This document shows positions 24,684 through 33,200 of a stretch of DNA of 39,409 bases, in pieces; positions within the stretch are counted from its first letter, which is position 1, and each line of letters opens with the position of its first letter. The notes below the pieces were generated by a model. It ran no database searches. It was not told where the DNA came from and saw nothing but the letters and a program-made list of their open reading frames with translations. Source of the DNA: Pseudomonadota bacterium (GTDB taxonomy: Bacteria > Pseudomonadota > Gammaproteobacteria > Burkholderiales > Rhodocyclaceae); NCBI GenBank assembly GCA_963205435.1, contig CAUJIV010000090.1, forward strand, positions 1 through 39,409, in the 5' to 3' direction. The position numbers were made by a program, and so were the translations under genes.

Positions 24684-24712
24684 ACTCTAGCGCGGAAAAT
24701 TTCCGGGGACAA
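24684..24712 (-). promoter_or_regulatory. Candidate sigma-70 promoter for the sox operon
   Basis: On the minus strand TTGTCC and TAGAGT are separated by exactly 17 bp, about 135 bp upstream of soxY. Each hexamer matches four of six consensus bases. The spacer includes a CGGAAATTTTCCG near-palindrome that could be an operator. Weak by sequence alone. Confidence 0.35.
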
Positions 24713-24779
24713 TATCGGCAACTTGATTGCGGGATCAGGCCGCCGTATTTAAGCGCTAGCTAATATGCCTCCGGAGGAT

Positions 24780-25262
24780 TCAGTCCGCGGCTTGCCAGTG
24801 GCCGCTCTTGCCGCCGGCCTTTTCCAGCAGGCGGATGCCTTCGAGGTGCATGCCGCGATCGGCGGCCTTGCACATGTCGTAGATGGCGAGCAGGCCGATG
24901 CTGACGGCGGTCAGCGCCTCCATCTCGACGCCGGTGCGGCCGACGGTTTCCGCCGTCGCCTCGCAAGTCACGCAGGCCCGCTCGCGATCGATGGCGAAGG
25001 CGATGGCGACCCGGGTCAGAGGCAGGGGATGGCAGAGGGGGATCAGTTCCGCCGTCCGCTTGGCCGCCTGGATGGCGGCGATGCGGGCCACGCCGAGGAC
25101 GTCGCCCTTGCCGGCGCTGCCCGCCTCGATCAGGGCCAGGGTCGCCGGCAGCATGAAGATGCTGCCGGCGGCGCGGGCGACGCGCCGGGTTTCACTCTTG
25201 CCGGCGACATCGACCATGTGCGCCTGGCCGCCGCCGTCGAAATGCGTGAAGGACTTGGGCAT
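24780..25262 (-). CDS. moaC: MoaC, cyclic pyranopterin monophosphate synthase
   Basis: 160 residues, full length. Conserved blocks are [53 protein letters not shown] (active-site Lys and His) and [28 protein letters not shown]. It completes the first step of molybdenum-cofactor synthesis with MoaA. The product is required by the molybdoenzyme SoeA encoded elsewhere in this window. It sits 9 bp after the response-regulator gene, in the same direction. A CCTCCGGAGG palindrome follows its stop. Confidence 0.96.
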   Translation of the reverse strand: MPKSFTHFDGGGQAHMVDVAGKSETRRVARAAGSIFMLPATLALIEAGSAGKGDVLGVARIAAIQAAKRTAELIPLCHPLPLTRVAIAFAIDRERACVTCEATAETVGRTGVEMEALTAVSIGLLAIYDMCKAADRGMHLEGIRLLEKAGGKSGHWQAAD

Positions 25263-25271
25263 GGGGGGCGC

Positions 25272-25721
25272 TCAGGCGGAGGCTTGCAGGGGCGGCGGGA
25301 TGTTCAGCTCGAGCCAGTAGCGGCCGAGCAGCTCGACCGTCGCCTGCAGGCGGCCATAGTCGAGCGGCTTGCGCACGTAGCTGTTGGCGCCGAGCCGGGC
25401 GGCTTCGCGCACGACGCCCGGTTCCGAGGTGGCGGAGAGGATGACCACCGGCAGCAGGCGGGTGCGCGGATGGGCGCGCAGCTCGCGCAGCACGTCGAGG
25501 CCATTGACCTTCGGCAGGTTCAGGTCGATCAGGGCGACACCCGGCGGGGCATCGTCGGCGCGATGGGCGTAGGCGTTCCGGGCGAGCAGATAGTCGAGCG
25601 CCTCGGCGCCGTCGCCACAGAGGAAGACCATGTCCTCCTCGACGACGGGATGGAGGGCGTTGAGGATCAGCCGGATGTCCTCGGGCGAATCCTCGGCCAG
25701 CAGCAGGGCGGGCGAGCTCAA
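25272..25721 (-). CDS. Receiver-only response regulator
   Basis: 149 residues, a single CheY-like receiver domain of the Rcp1 type. Acidic pocket E10/D11 in LLLAEDSPED, phospho-acceptor D66 in ALIDLNLPK, switch S96/T98 in VILSATSE and K118 in VRKPLD are all present. No output domain, so it acts by protein contact, probably with a hybrid kinase or phosphorelay encoded elsewhere. Divergent from the BepA-like gene; precedes moaC without obvious functional link. Confidence 0.88.
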   Translation of the reverse strand: MSSPALLLAEDSPEDIRLILNALHPVVEEDMVFLCGDGAEALDYLLARNAYAHRADDAPPGVALIDLNLPKVNGLDVLRELRAHPRTRLLPVVILSATSEPGVVREAARLGANSYVRKPLDYGRLQATVELLGRYWLELNIPPPLQASA

Positions 25722-25848
25722 GCGAACCTTTTCGAGTCGTGACGATCTATGCGGTCTCGGGCATTCTAGCCGAATCCCCCGTGCCTGTTCCGCCCGCCGC
25801 CAGGCAGTTGCAGCTGGCGCGGAACCGGTGAAGGTATCATAAGGATAT

Positions 25849-27285
25849 ATGCGCTTCGGACTCCTGTTCTGTCTCGTTCTGCTGGCGCCGGCCGCGCTGG
25901 CCGAAGGGCTGCCCGACCTCGGCGAGGCATCCTATGTCGACCTGCCGCCGCAGATGGAGCGACGCATCGGCGAGACCATCATGCGCGACGTGCGCCTGCG
26001 CGAGCCGTCCTACATCGACGACGTCGAGGTCACGGCCTACCTGAATGCCCTCGGCGCGCGCCTGTCGGCGGCGACGCCGGAGACCGGGCAGAACTTCGAG
26101 TTTTTCGTCCTGCGCGACGCCACCCTCAACGCCTTCGCCCTGCCGGGCGGCTACATCGGCGTGCATAGCGGCCTCATCCAGGCGGCGCAGAGCGAATCGG
26201 AGCTGGCCGGGGTGCTGTCCCATGAAATCGCCCACGTCACGCAAAAGCACCTGGCGCGCATGATGGGCCGGCAGAACCAGGCGCAGGTGGCGCAATGGCT
26301 GGCGATGGCGGTGGCCGTGCTGGCGGCGCGCTCGAATTCCGACCTCAGCCAGGCGGCCATGGTCACCGGCGCCGCCGCCGGCGTGCAGACCATGCTCAAC
26401 TATTCCCGCGATTTCGAGCGCGAAGCCGACCGCGTCGGTATACAGACGCTCGACCGGGCCGGCTTCGACGTGCGCGGCATGGCCAGCTTCTTCGAGCGGC
26501 TGCAGAAGTTCGGCCGGCTCTACGAGAACAACGCGCCCGGCTACCTGCGCACCCACCCGCTGACCACCGAGCGCATCAGCGACATCGAGAACCGCATCCT
26601 GCAGACGCAGTACCGTCAGGTGGCGGACTCCGTCGATTTCCAGCTGGTGCGCGCCAAGCTGCGGGCGACGCAGGGCGACGCCGGCGAAGCCGCCGCCGAT
26701 TTCGCCGCGCAGTTGCGCGAGCGCAAGTTCCAGTCGGAAATCGCCGCCCGCTACGGGCTCGCCGCGACGCAGCTGCGCCTGCGCAACTTCGCTGCGGCGC
26801 AAGCGCAGGTCGACGAACTGCGGCGGCTGAAGACGGCCTCGCCGATGGTCGACAACCTGGCGGCCGACGTCAGGAAGGCCGCCGGCGACTTCGACGGCGC
26901 CCTGGCCATCTATCGCGAGGCGCGCGCCCGCCATTCGCGCAACAAGGCGCTGCTCTACGGGCAGATCGACGCCCTGCTGGCGGCCGGCCAGGCGCAGGCG
27001 GCGCTGAAGACGGCCAGCGAGGAGCTGCAGCTGACGCCTTCCGATGCGCCGCTGCACGGATTGCAGGCGAGGAGCTACGCGGCCCTCGGCAAGCGCCTGC
27101 AGCAGCATCGCGCCCAGGCCGAGCTGTACGCGCTGCAGGGGCAGCTGGTAGCGGCGATCCAGCAGCTGGAACTGGCGCAGAAGGCCGGCGACGGCGACTT
27201 CTTCGAGCACTCCCAGGTGGACGCCCGCCTGCGCGCGCTGCGCGCCCGCCATGCGGAGGAAGTGAAACAGCAGTTGCCGATGTAG
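25849..27285 (+). CDS. bepA: BepA-like M48 periplasmic metalloprotease with TPR repeats
   Basis: 478 residues. Signal peptide MRFGLLFCLVLLAPAALA. The zinc motif HEIAH is at about residues 125-129, with the third ligand Glu in FEREADRVG (about 190). After the protease domain (to about 255) come tetratricopeptide-like repeats (about 270-470), as in BepA/YfgC. BepA acts in quality control of the LptD outer-membrane assembly. It has an AAGGAT ribosome-binding site and stands alone. A helical hydrophobic plug (MAVAVLAARSNSDLSQAAM) lies between the zinc motif and the third ligand. Confidence 0.92.
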   Translation: MRFGLLFCLVLLAPAALAEGLPDLGEASYVDLPPQMERRIGETIMRDVRLREPSYIDDVEVTAYLNALGARLSAATPETGQNFEFFVLRDATLNAFALPGGYIGVHSGLIQAAQSESELAGVLSHEIAHVTQKHLARMMGRQNQAQVAQWLAMAVAVLAARSNSDLSQAAMVTGAAAGVQTMLNYSRDFEREADRVGIQTLDRAGFDVRGMASFFERLQKFGRLYENNAPGYLRTHPLTTERISDIENRILQTQYRQVADSVDFQLVRAKLRATQGDAGEAAADFAAQLRERKFQSEIAARYGLAATQLRLRNFAAAQAQVDELRRLKTASPMVDNLAADVRKAAGDFDGALAIYREARARHSRNKALLYGQIDALLAAGQAQAALKTASEELQLTPSDAPLHGLQARSYAALGKRLQQHRAQAELYALQGQLVAAIQQLELAQKAGDGDFFEHSQVDARLRALRARHAEEVKQQLPM

Positions 27286-27415
27286 GGCCGGGCGCGGCGG
27301 TGGATTGGCTGCCCCTATGAGCGAATAAGGCAAAAAGATTGTCAGGGCCGCGGCGGCGGGTGCTACCCTTGGCGCGAGCCGGCAACGGCGGTCAAACTTG
27401 GAGGGAGGAGAGGCA

Positions 27416-28624
27416 ATGGCACTGGTCAATCCGCACGGCGGCGGCCCGCTGAAGCCCCTGCTGCTGGCCGGCGAGGCCCTGCAGGCGGAGCTGGCGCGCG
27501 CGCAAGCGCTGCCGAAGCTCAAGGTCAGCTCGCGCGAGAAGGGCGACATCATCATGATGGGCATCGGCGGTTTCACGCCGCTCGATGGATTCATGACGCG
27601 CAGCGACTGGCAGGGCGTGTGCGACGGCTTGAAGACGGCCAACGGGCTGTTCTGGCCGATTCCCATCACGCTGTCGACCAGCCAGGCCATCGCCGATTCC
27701 CTGCAGACCGGCGCCGAGGTCGCCCTGGTCGACCCGGACGGCGGCGAGATCCTCGCCACCCTGCGCATCACCGAGAAATACGCCATCGACAAGGCGCACG
27801 AATGCGCCATGGTCTTCAAGACCACCGATCTCGAGCATCCCGGCGTCAGGATGGTGATGGAGCAGGGCGAGGTGAACCTGGCCGGCCCGGTCAAGGTGCT
27901 CTCGCAGGGCGAGTTCCCGGCGAAGTACGGCGAGCTGTTCATGACGCCGGCGCAGACGCGCGCGCGCTTCGAGGCGATGGGCTGGTCGCGTGTCGCCGCC
28001 TTCCAGACGCGCAACCCGATGCATCGCTCGCACGAGTACCTGGCCAAGGTGGCCATCGAGACCTGCGACGGCGTGCTGATCCATTCCCTGCTCGGCAACC
28101 TCAAGCCGGGCGACATTCCAGCCGAGGTGCGCGCCCGCGCCATCGCCACCCTGGCGGAAAAATACTTTGTCAGAAACACCGTGCTGCAGGCCGGCTATCC
28201 GCTCGACATGCGCTATGCCGGCCCGCGCGAGGCGCTGCTGCACGCGCTGTTCCGCCAGAACTACGGCTGCTCGCATCTCATCGTCGGCCGCGACCATGCC
28301 GGCGTCGGCAGCTACTATGGCCCCTTCGACGCCCACCGCATCTTCGACGAAATCCCGAAGGGCGCGCTGGAGACGCAGCCGCTGAAGATCGACTGGACCT
28401 TCTGGTGCTACAGGTGCGGCGGCATGGCTTCGGCCCGCACCTGCCCGCACGGCGACGAGGACCGGCTGCTGCTCTCCGGCACCAAGCTGCGCAAGATGCT
28501 CTCGGAAGGCGACGACGTGCCGGCCGAGTTCTCCCGTCCCGAGGTGCTGGAAATCCTGCGCGAGTATTACGCCGGCCTGACCGAGAAGGTCGAGGTCAAG
28601 CTGGTCGGCCATTCGGCGCGCTGA
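27416..28624 (+). CDS. sat: ATP sulfurylase (Sat)
   Basis: 402 residues of the homo-oligomeric bacterial type. The substrate motifs [11 protein letters not shown] (about 198-208) and [12 protein letters not shown] (about 291-302) are complete. A CYRCGG...CPHG cysteine cluster near the C-terminus (about 330-345) probably binds a metal. The start at 27416 follows a GAGGGAGGAG ribosome-binding site. In sulfur oxidisers the enzyme runs from APS and pyrophosphate to ATP and sulfate; elsewhere it assimilates sulfate. With sox and soe genes nearby the dissimilatory direction is likely, although APS reductase genes are not in the window. Confidence 0.95.
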   Translation: MALVNPHGGGPLKPLLLAGEALQAELARAQALPKLKVSSREKGDIIMMGIGGFTPLDGFMTRSDWQGVCDGLKTANGLFWPIPITLSTSQAIADSLQTGAEVALVDPDGGEILATLRITEKYAIDKAHECAMVFKTTDLEHPGVRMVMEQGEVNLAGPVKVLSQGEFPAKYGELFMTPAQTRARFEAMGWSRVAAFQTRNPMHRSHEYLAKVAIETCDGVLIHSLLGNLKPGDIPAEVRARAIATLAEKYFVRNTVLQAGYPLDMRYAGPREALLHALFRQNYGCSHLIVGRDHAGVGSYYGPFDAHRIFDEIPKGALETQPLKIDWTFWCYRCGGMASARTCPHGDEDRLLLSGTKLRKMLSEGDDVPAEFSRPEVLEILREYYAGLTEKVEVKLVGHSAR

Positions 28625-28811
28625 GCGTAGCGCCCGTGCGGCGCCGGGCTGCCGCCGCGCGCGGCCAGGCCTCGGCGCGGCGCCGGCCTGTTAAGATTCC
28701 CCTTTCCTTTCCCGCGCATGCCGTGCCGCCACGCCGCGGCGGCATGCCGCGGCCGCGCACGGCGTCAATGCGGCCGCCGCGGGGGAGTGTCCGCGAAGAG
28801 GAAGCCGTGGC

Positions 28812-29636
28812 ATGGACAAGGAACAAGACGCCCGCGACATCGCGCCGGTGCTGGCGCGCATCGAGAGCGAACCGTATTACCAGACCGTCGCCAACGAGGT
28901 GACGCTGTTCGAGTCGGCCTGCCGGCGGCGCCTGCCGCTGCTGCTGAAGGGCCCCACCGGCTGCGGCAAGACCCGCTTCGTCGAGTACATGGCCTGGCGG
29001 CTGCGGCGGCCGCTGGTGACCGTCGCCTGCCATGACGACCTCACCACGGCGGATCTCGTCGGCCGCTACCTGATCGTCGGCAGCGAGACGGTGTGGGTGG
29101 ACGGCCCGTTGGCCGCCGCCGTGCGCGCCGGCGCCATCTGCTATCTCGACGAGATCGTCGAGGCGCGCAAGGACACCACGGTGGTGATCCATCCGCTCGC
29201 CGACAGCCGGCGCATGCTGGCCATCGACAAGCGCGGCGAACTGCTCGCCGCGCCTGACGAATTCATGCTGGTGATCTCCTACAACCCCGGCTACCAGAGC
29301 GTGCTGAAGGAGATCAAGCCGTCGACCCGCCAGCGCTTCGTCGCCCTGGAGTTCGACTACCCGGCGGCCGAGGTCGAGGCCGGCATCGTCGCCCGCGAGG
29401 GCGGCGTTGATGGCGAAACCGCCCGCCGCCTGGTCAAGCTGGCCGAGCTGACGCGCAACCTGAAAGGCGCCGGGCTGGACGAGGGCGCCAGCACGCGGCT
29501 GCTGGTGCACGCGGCCCAGCTGATCGCCGACGGCGTCGAGCCGGCGGCCGCCTGCACGGCGGCGGTGGCGCGGGCGCTGAGCGACGATCCCGAAATGACG
29601 GCGACCCTCGATGATCTCGTTGCCGCCGTCTTCTGA
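28812..29636 (+). CDS. cbbQ: CbbQ/NorQ-type MoxR-family AAA+ ATPase
   Basis: 274 residues. Walker [11 protein letters not shown] (about 46-55), [13 protein letters not shown] (about 75-87), Walker [15 protein letters not shown] (about 109-122) and the CbbQ/NirQ/NorQ/GpvN-type [10 protein letters not shown] (about 155-164). With the downstream VWA gene it forms the two-part chaperone that remodels Rubisco (CbbQO), or nitric oxide reductase when next to nor genes. Neither target is in the window. The family name is secure; the choice of CbbQ over NorQ is inferred. Confidence 0.85.
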   Translation: MDKEQDARDIAPVLARIESEPYYQTVANEVTLFESACRRRLPLLLKGPTGCGKTRFVEYMAWRLRRPLVTVACHDDLTTADLVGRYLIVGSETVWVDGPLAAAVRAGAICYLDEIVEARKDTTVVIHPLADSRRMLAIDKRGELLAAPDEFMLVISYNPGYQSVLKEIKPSTRQRFVALEFDYPAAEVEAGIVAREGGVDGETARRLVKLAELTRNLKGAGLDEGASTRLLVHAAQLIADGVEPAAACTAAVARALSDDPEMTATLDDLVAAVF

Positions 29637-29696
29637 TCCATCCGCCAATCTCAGGCACGTCGCAGGCGGTCGGCATGCCGGTGGCGGCGCGCGCCC

Positions 29697-31781
29697 TTGA
29701 CCGCCGAGACGCGCAAGCTGTTCGCCGACGAGCTGCGCCAGCGGCTCGACGAGTTGCTGTTCGCCTCGCATTCGCACCGCTCGTCGAAAACCCTCGCCGA
29801 CGGCCTCGAGAAGCTGGCGCGCGCGCAGCAGGAACGGGTGCTGCACTGGACGGGCGTCGCCGCCCAGTCGCACGCCGAGCTCGGCTACCACATCGCCGCG
29901 CTCTCGCCGCAGGCGCTGTCCCTGCTCGACGAGGCCGGCTACGAGGCCTGGGTGCTGGCCGCGCTCGACCTGTGCGACCGCGAAGGCAGCCTGGCGGCGA
30001 TGGCGCTGCTGCGCGACGTCGAGGGCTTCAGCGCGACGCGCGAGGCGGCGCCGGCGACGGCGCGCCTCGCTGACCTCGAGCAGCGGCTGGGGCGCTTCCT
30101 GCAGGGGCTGTCCGGGCGGCCGCTCGGGCTGGCCGCCGCCGCGGTGGCGCATACCGACACGCAGACGGTGTTCCTGCCGGGAGAGCTGGCGGCGCTGTCC
30201 ACGGCCGAGGAAAACCGGCGGCTCTACAAGGCGACGGCGGCGCTGCTGTGGGCGCAGACGCGCTACGGCACTTTCGGCAGCGCCGTGGTGGACGTCGGCG
30301 CGCTGCTGGCGCGCTGGCCGGACCGCGAGCGCGCGCTGCGCTGGTTCGCCGCGCTGGAAGCGGCGCGGCTCGAGGCGGTGCTCGGCGCCGAGCTGCCCGG
30401 CCTCGCTGCCGAGATCGCGCGCCTGCGCGGCCCCTGGCCGCCAGCCATGGAGGAGGCGGCGCGGCGCCTTGGCCGCGCCGACGCCGGCGTCGCGGATACC
30501 ATTGCCGTGCTCGACGAGCTGATGGCGGGCGACGCCGAGCCGCCGCCGCTGCCGCATGCCGGCGCCGTCGATCTCGAGGCGGCGCTGGCGACGCGCGCGG
30601 CGCGCATGCGGCGCGAAACCGAGGTGGTGCGCCAGGCGCTCGCGGCGATGAAGGGCGTCGGCGGGCGCAAGGCATCGGGCGCCTCCGCTCCCCTGGCCGG
30701 CACCGATGCCAGCAAGCTGGAAGTCTCGGCGGCCGGGGAAATGTCCGAGCTGCCGCCCGACGCGCAGGCGGCGGCGCAATCGCTGATGCAGGACCTGGGC
30801 GAGCTGCCGCCCGAGGCGCTGGTTCCGGCCGGCCACATCGAGGGGCCCTGGCACCCTGACGAGGACGCGGCGGCCGAGGAGGAGGCCGCGGCGGCCCGCC
30901 ACGCCCAACCGCTGCGGCGCTATGACGAATGGGACTACCGCCGCCGCGCCTACCGGCGCGGCTGGTGCCATCTCTTCGAGGTGCCGCTGCCGCCCGGCGA
31001 CGCCGGCTATGTCGACACGGTGCGCCAGCGCCACGCCGCCGCCATCCAGCGCATTCGCCGCCGCTTCGAATGGCTGCGCGGCGAGGACCGGCTGCTCGGC
31101 CGCCAGCTGGAGGGCGACGACCTCGACCTCGACGCGCTGGTCGAGGCGGCCGGCCACCGCGCCGCCGGCGTCGAGCCGGAAGCGCGCCTGTACAGCCGGC
31201 GCCTGCGCAACGAGCGCTCGCTGGCGGTGATGTTCATGGTCGACATGAGCGGCTCGACCAAGGGCTGGGTGAACGACGCCGAGCGCGAGGCGCTGGTCAT
31301 GCTGTGCGAGGCGCTGGAGACGCTCGGCGACGCCTATGCCATCTACGGCTTCTCCGGCTGGACGCGCAGCCGCTGCGAGATCTATCCGGTGAAAGGCTTC
31401 GGCGAGCCGTATGACGCGACGGTGCGCGGGCGCATCGGCGCCATCCGGGCGAGAGACTACACGCGCATGGGCGTGGCCATCCGCCACCTTAGCGGGCTGC
31501 TCGCTGAACAGCCGGCGCGGCACAAGCTGCTGGTGACGCTCTCCGACGGCCGGCCGGACGACCACGGCGACGAATACCGCGGGCATTACGGCGTCGAGGA
31601 CACGCGGCGCGCCCTGCAGGAGGCGCACGAGCGCGGCGTCAGGAGCTATTGCGTCACCATCGACCGCCATGGCGCCGATTACCTGCCGCGGCTCTACGGC
31701 CCGGCCCGCTACACCGTCATCGACGAGGCGAAGAAACTGCCGTTGAAGGTGGCGGACATCTACCGCCGTCTGACGAGCTGA
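29697..31781 (+). CDS. cbbO: CbbO/NorD-type von Willebrand factor A protein
   Basis: 694 residues from a TTG codon; no ATG is in frame nearby, so the exact start is uncertain. The C-terminal VWA domain (about 505-690) has the MIDAS motif DMSGST, followed by TRMGVAIRHL and LLVTLSDGRPDD. The long N-terminal part is helical and rich in Ala, Arg and Glu, with an acidic stretch (EDAAAEEEAAAA) near residues 388-400. CbbO uses its MIDAS to contact Rubisco while CbbQ supplies the ATPase. It begins 60 bp after cbbQ. A weak GC-rich hairpin with a short T run (31792-31812) follows. Confidence 0.82.
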   Translation: MTAETRKLFADELRQRLDELLFASHSHRSSKTLADGLEKLARAQQERVLHWTGVAAQSHAELGYHIAALSPQALSLLDEAGYEAWVLAALDLCDREGSLAAMALLRDVEGFSATREAAPATARLADLEQRLGRFLQGLSGRPLGLAAAAVAHTDTQTVFLPGELAALSTAEENRRLYKATAALLWAQTRYGTFGSAVVDVGALLARWPDRERALRWFAALEAARLEAVLGAELPGLAAEIARLRGPWPPAMEEAARRLGRADAGVADTIAVLDELMAGDAEPPPLPHAGAVDLEAALATRAARMRRETEVVRQALAAMKGVGGRKASGASAPLAGTDASKLEVSAAGEMSELPPDAQAAAQSLMQDLGELPPEALVPAGHIEGPWHPDEDAAAEEEAAAARHAQPLRRYDEWDYRRRAYRRGWCHLFEVPLPPGDAGYVDTVRQRHAAAIQRIRRRFEWLRGEDRLLGRQLEGDDLDLDALVEAAGHRAAGVEPEARLYSRRLRNERSLAVMFMVDMSGSTKGWVNDAEREALVMLCEALETLGDAYAIYGFSGWTRSRCEIYPVKGFGEPYDATVRGRIGAIRARDYTRMGVAIRHLSGLLAEQPARHKLLVTLSDGRPDDHGDEYRGHYGVEDTRRALQEAHERGVRSYCVTIDRHGADYLPRLYGPARYTVIDEAKKLPLKVADIYRRLTS

Positions 31782-31791
31782 GTCCCGGCCG

Positions 31792-31812
31792 CCGCGCCGC
31801 CGGCGCGGGCTT
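31792..31812 (+). terminator. Possible weak terminator after cbbO
   Basis: CCGCGCC (31792-31798) pairs with GGCGCGG (31802-31808), then GCTTTG. The T run is short, so termination would be inefficient. Confidence 0.35.
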
Positions 31813-31859
31813 TGCAGGTAGAATCCCGCACTTCGAACGACAAGCGCGGAGACACGGCA

Positions 31860-32468
31860 TTGCAACTGGCCTGCCTGGACCTGGAAGGCGTCCTGATTCC
31901 CGAGATCTGGATCGAGTTCTCGAAGCGCACCGGCATCCCGGAGCTGGCGCGCACGACGCGCGACGAGCCCGACTACGACCGGCTGATGCGCGGGCGGCTG
32001 GACCTGCTGCGCCGGCACCGGCTCGGCCTGCCCGACATCCAGGAAGTCATCGCCGGCATGGGTCCGCTGCCCGGCGCGGCGCAGTTCCTCGACTGGCTGC
32101 GCGAGCGCTTCCAGGTCATCATCCTCTCCGACACCTTCTACGAGTTCGCCATGCCGCTGATGCGAAGCCTTGGCTATCCGGCGCTGTTCTGCCACCGGCT
32201 GGAGGTCGCCGCGGACGGCTTCGTGCGCGGCTATGTGCTGCGCCAGGCCGAGCAGAAGCGCGAGTCGGTGAAGGCCTTCAAGGCGCTCAACTTCAAGGTC
32301 ATCGCCGCCGGCGACTCCTACAACGACACCGCCATGCTGGCCGAGGCGCACGCCGGCATCCTGTTCCGTCCGCCGCAGAACGTCATCGACGAATTTCCGC
32401 AGTATCCGGTCACGCGCAGCTACGAGGAGATGGCCGCCGCCTTCGAGGCGGCCAGCGCCAGGATCTGA
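31860..32468 (+). CDS. thrH: ThrH, phosphoserine phosphatase / homoserine phosphotransferase
   Basis: 202 residues of the HAD superfamily. DLEGVLIPEIWIEF at residues 7-20 contains the nucleophile Asp with the ThrH-specific LEGV. ILSDTF carries motif II, and AAGDSYNDTAML is motif III/IV. I place the start at the TTG (31860), which gives MQLACLDLEG as in relatives and has GGAG about 9 bp upstream. ThrH can move phosphate from phosphoserine to homoserine. No operon partner is evident. Confidence 0.9.
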   Translation: MQLACLDLEGVLIPEIWIEFSKRTGIPELARTTRDEPDYDRLMRGRLDLLRRHRLGLPDIQEVIAGMGPLPGAAQFLDWLRERFQVIILSDTFYEFAMPLMRSLGYPALFCHRLEVAADGFVRGYVLRQAEQKRESVKAFKALNFKVIAAGDSYNDTAMLAEAHAGILFRPPQNVIDEFPQYPVTRSYEEMAAAFEAASARI

Positions 32469-32491
32469 GGCGGCCGCGCCGGGCGGGTGGC

Positions 32492-33016
32492 TCAGGCGCC
32501 GCCGGCGCGCACGGGGCGCAGGGTGAAGCGCATCGCCGCCAGGTCGCCGAGGACCCAGGTCGCCTGCGGCGCGCCGAGGCCGGCCACCGTGCCCGGATTG
32601 ACCAGCCAGGTGTGGCCGCCCCTGACGTTGGGCTGGCGGCGGATTTCCGGCTCGTGGCTGTGGCCGCAGCAGACCAGGTCGTGGTCGCCGGCGCAGGCCA
32701 TGCCATGGCCGAGGTGCGGATAATGCACGAGGAAGATGCGCCGGCCGCCGAGCTCGATCGAGGCCTCGCTGCCGTGATACTGCAGCAGTCCGGCCGATTC
32801 CGCCGCCATGTGGCCGAGCGTGACGAAGTCGCCGATGTTGTTGCCGTGGATGGCGTGGATCGGCAGGCCGAGGTCGAGCAGCGGCCGCAGCGTGTTGGTG
32901 CCGATGATGTCGCCGCAGTGGAGGACGGCCGCGGCGCCGAGCGACTTCGCCTCGTTCACCGCCGCCGTCAGCAGCGGGCCGCGGTCGTGGCTGTCGGAGA
33001 CGATGCAGACGATCAT
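32492..33016 (-). CDS. YfcE/MJ0936-type metallophosphodiesterase
   Basis: 174 residues. The metal motifs are CIVSDSHD (about 4-11), VLHCGDIIG (about 31-39), IHGNNIGD (about 55-62) and CCGHSHEP (about 115-122), the usual order for small calcineurin-like phosphodiesterases. The start at 33016 gives MIVCIVSDSHD; longer frames would add unrelated residues. Relatives act on small phosphodiesters, but the natural substrate is unknown. Convergent with thrH and divergent from soeA. Confidence 0.88.
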   Translation of the reverse strand: MIVCIVSDSHDRGPLLTAAVNEAKSLGAAAVLHCGDIIGTNTLRPLLDLGLPIHAIHGNNIGDFVTLGHMAAESAGLLQYHGSEASIELGGRRIFLVHYPHLGHGMACAGDHDLVCCGHSHEPEIRRQPNVRGGHTWLVNPGTVAGLGAPQATWVLGDLAAMRFTLRPVRAGGA

Positions 33017-33200
33017 GGCGCGGCGGGTGGGACGCGAAAGGCCCCGCCGGCAGTGATGGCAAGCGCGATTCTTCTGTTGCGGACGGAGATGCAGCGCATG
33101 GAAAGACCTGCGACAGAAAACGTGGCGCGAGATTACACGAAGCCGGGTCTTATGGCCAAATAAAACAATTCGCTTGAGGTGCCGCCGCAAAGCGCGAACA

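Noticed and set aside
24768-24777. CCTCCGGAGG palindrome after moaC as a terminator
   Set aside because: The stem is only five base pairs with no loop and no T run; probably chance or a protein site.
28596-33062. A 1488-codon open frame on the minus strand
   Set aside because: It lies antisense to sat, cbbQ, cbbO and thrH, is low in complexity (Arg, Gly, Ala, His) and shows no domain. It is a by-product of high GC in the third codon position.
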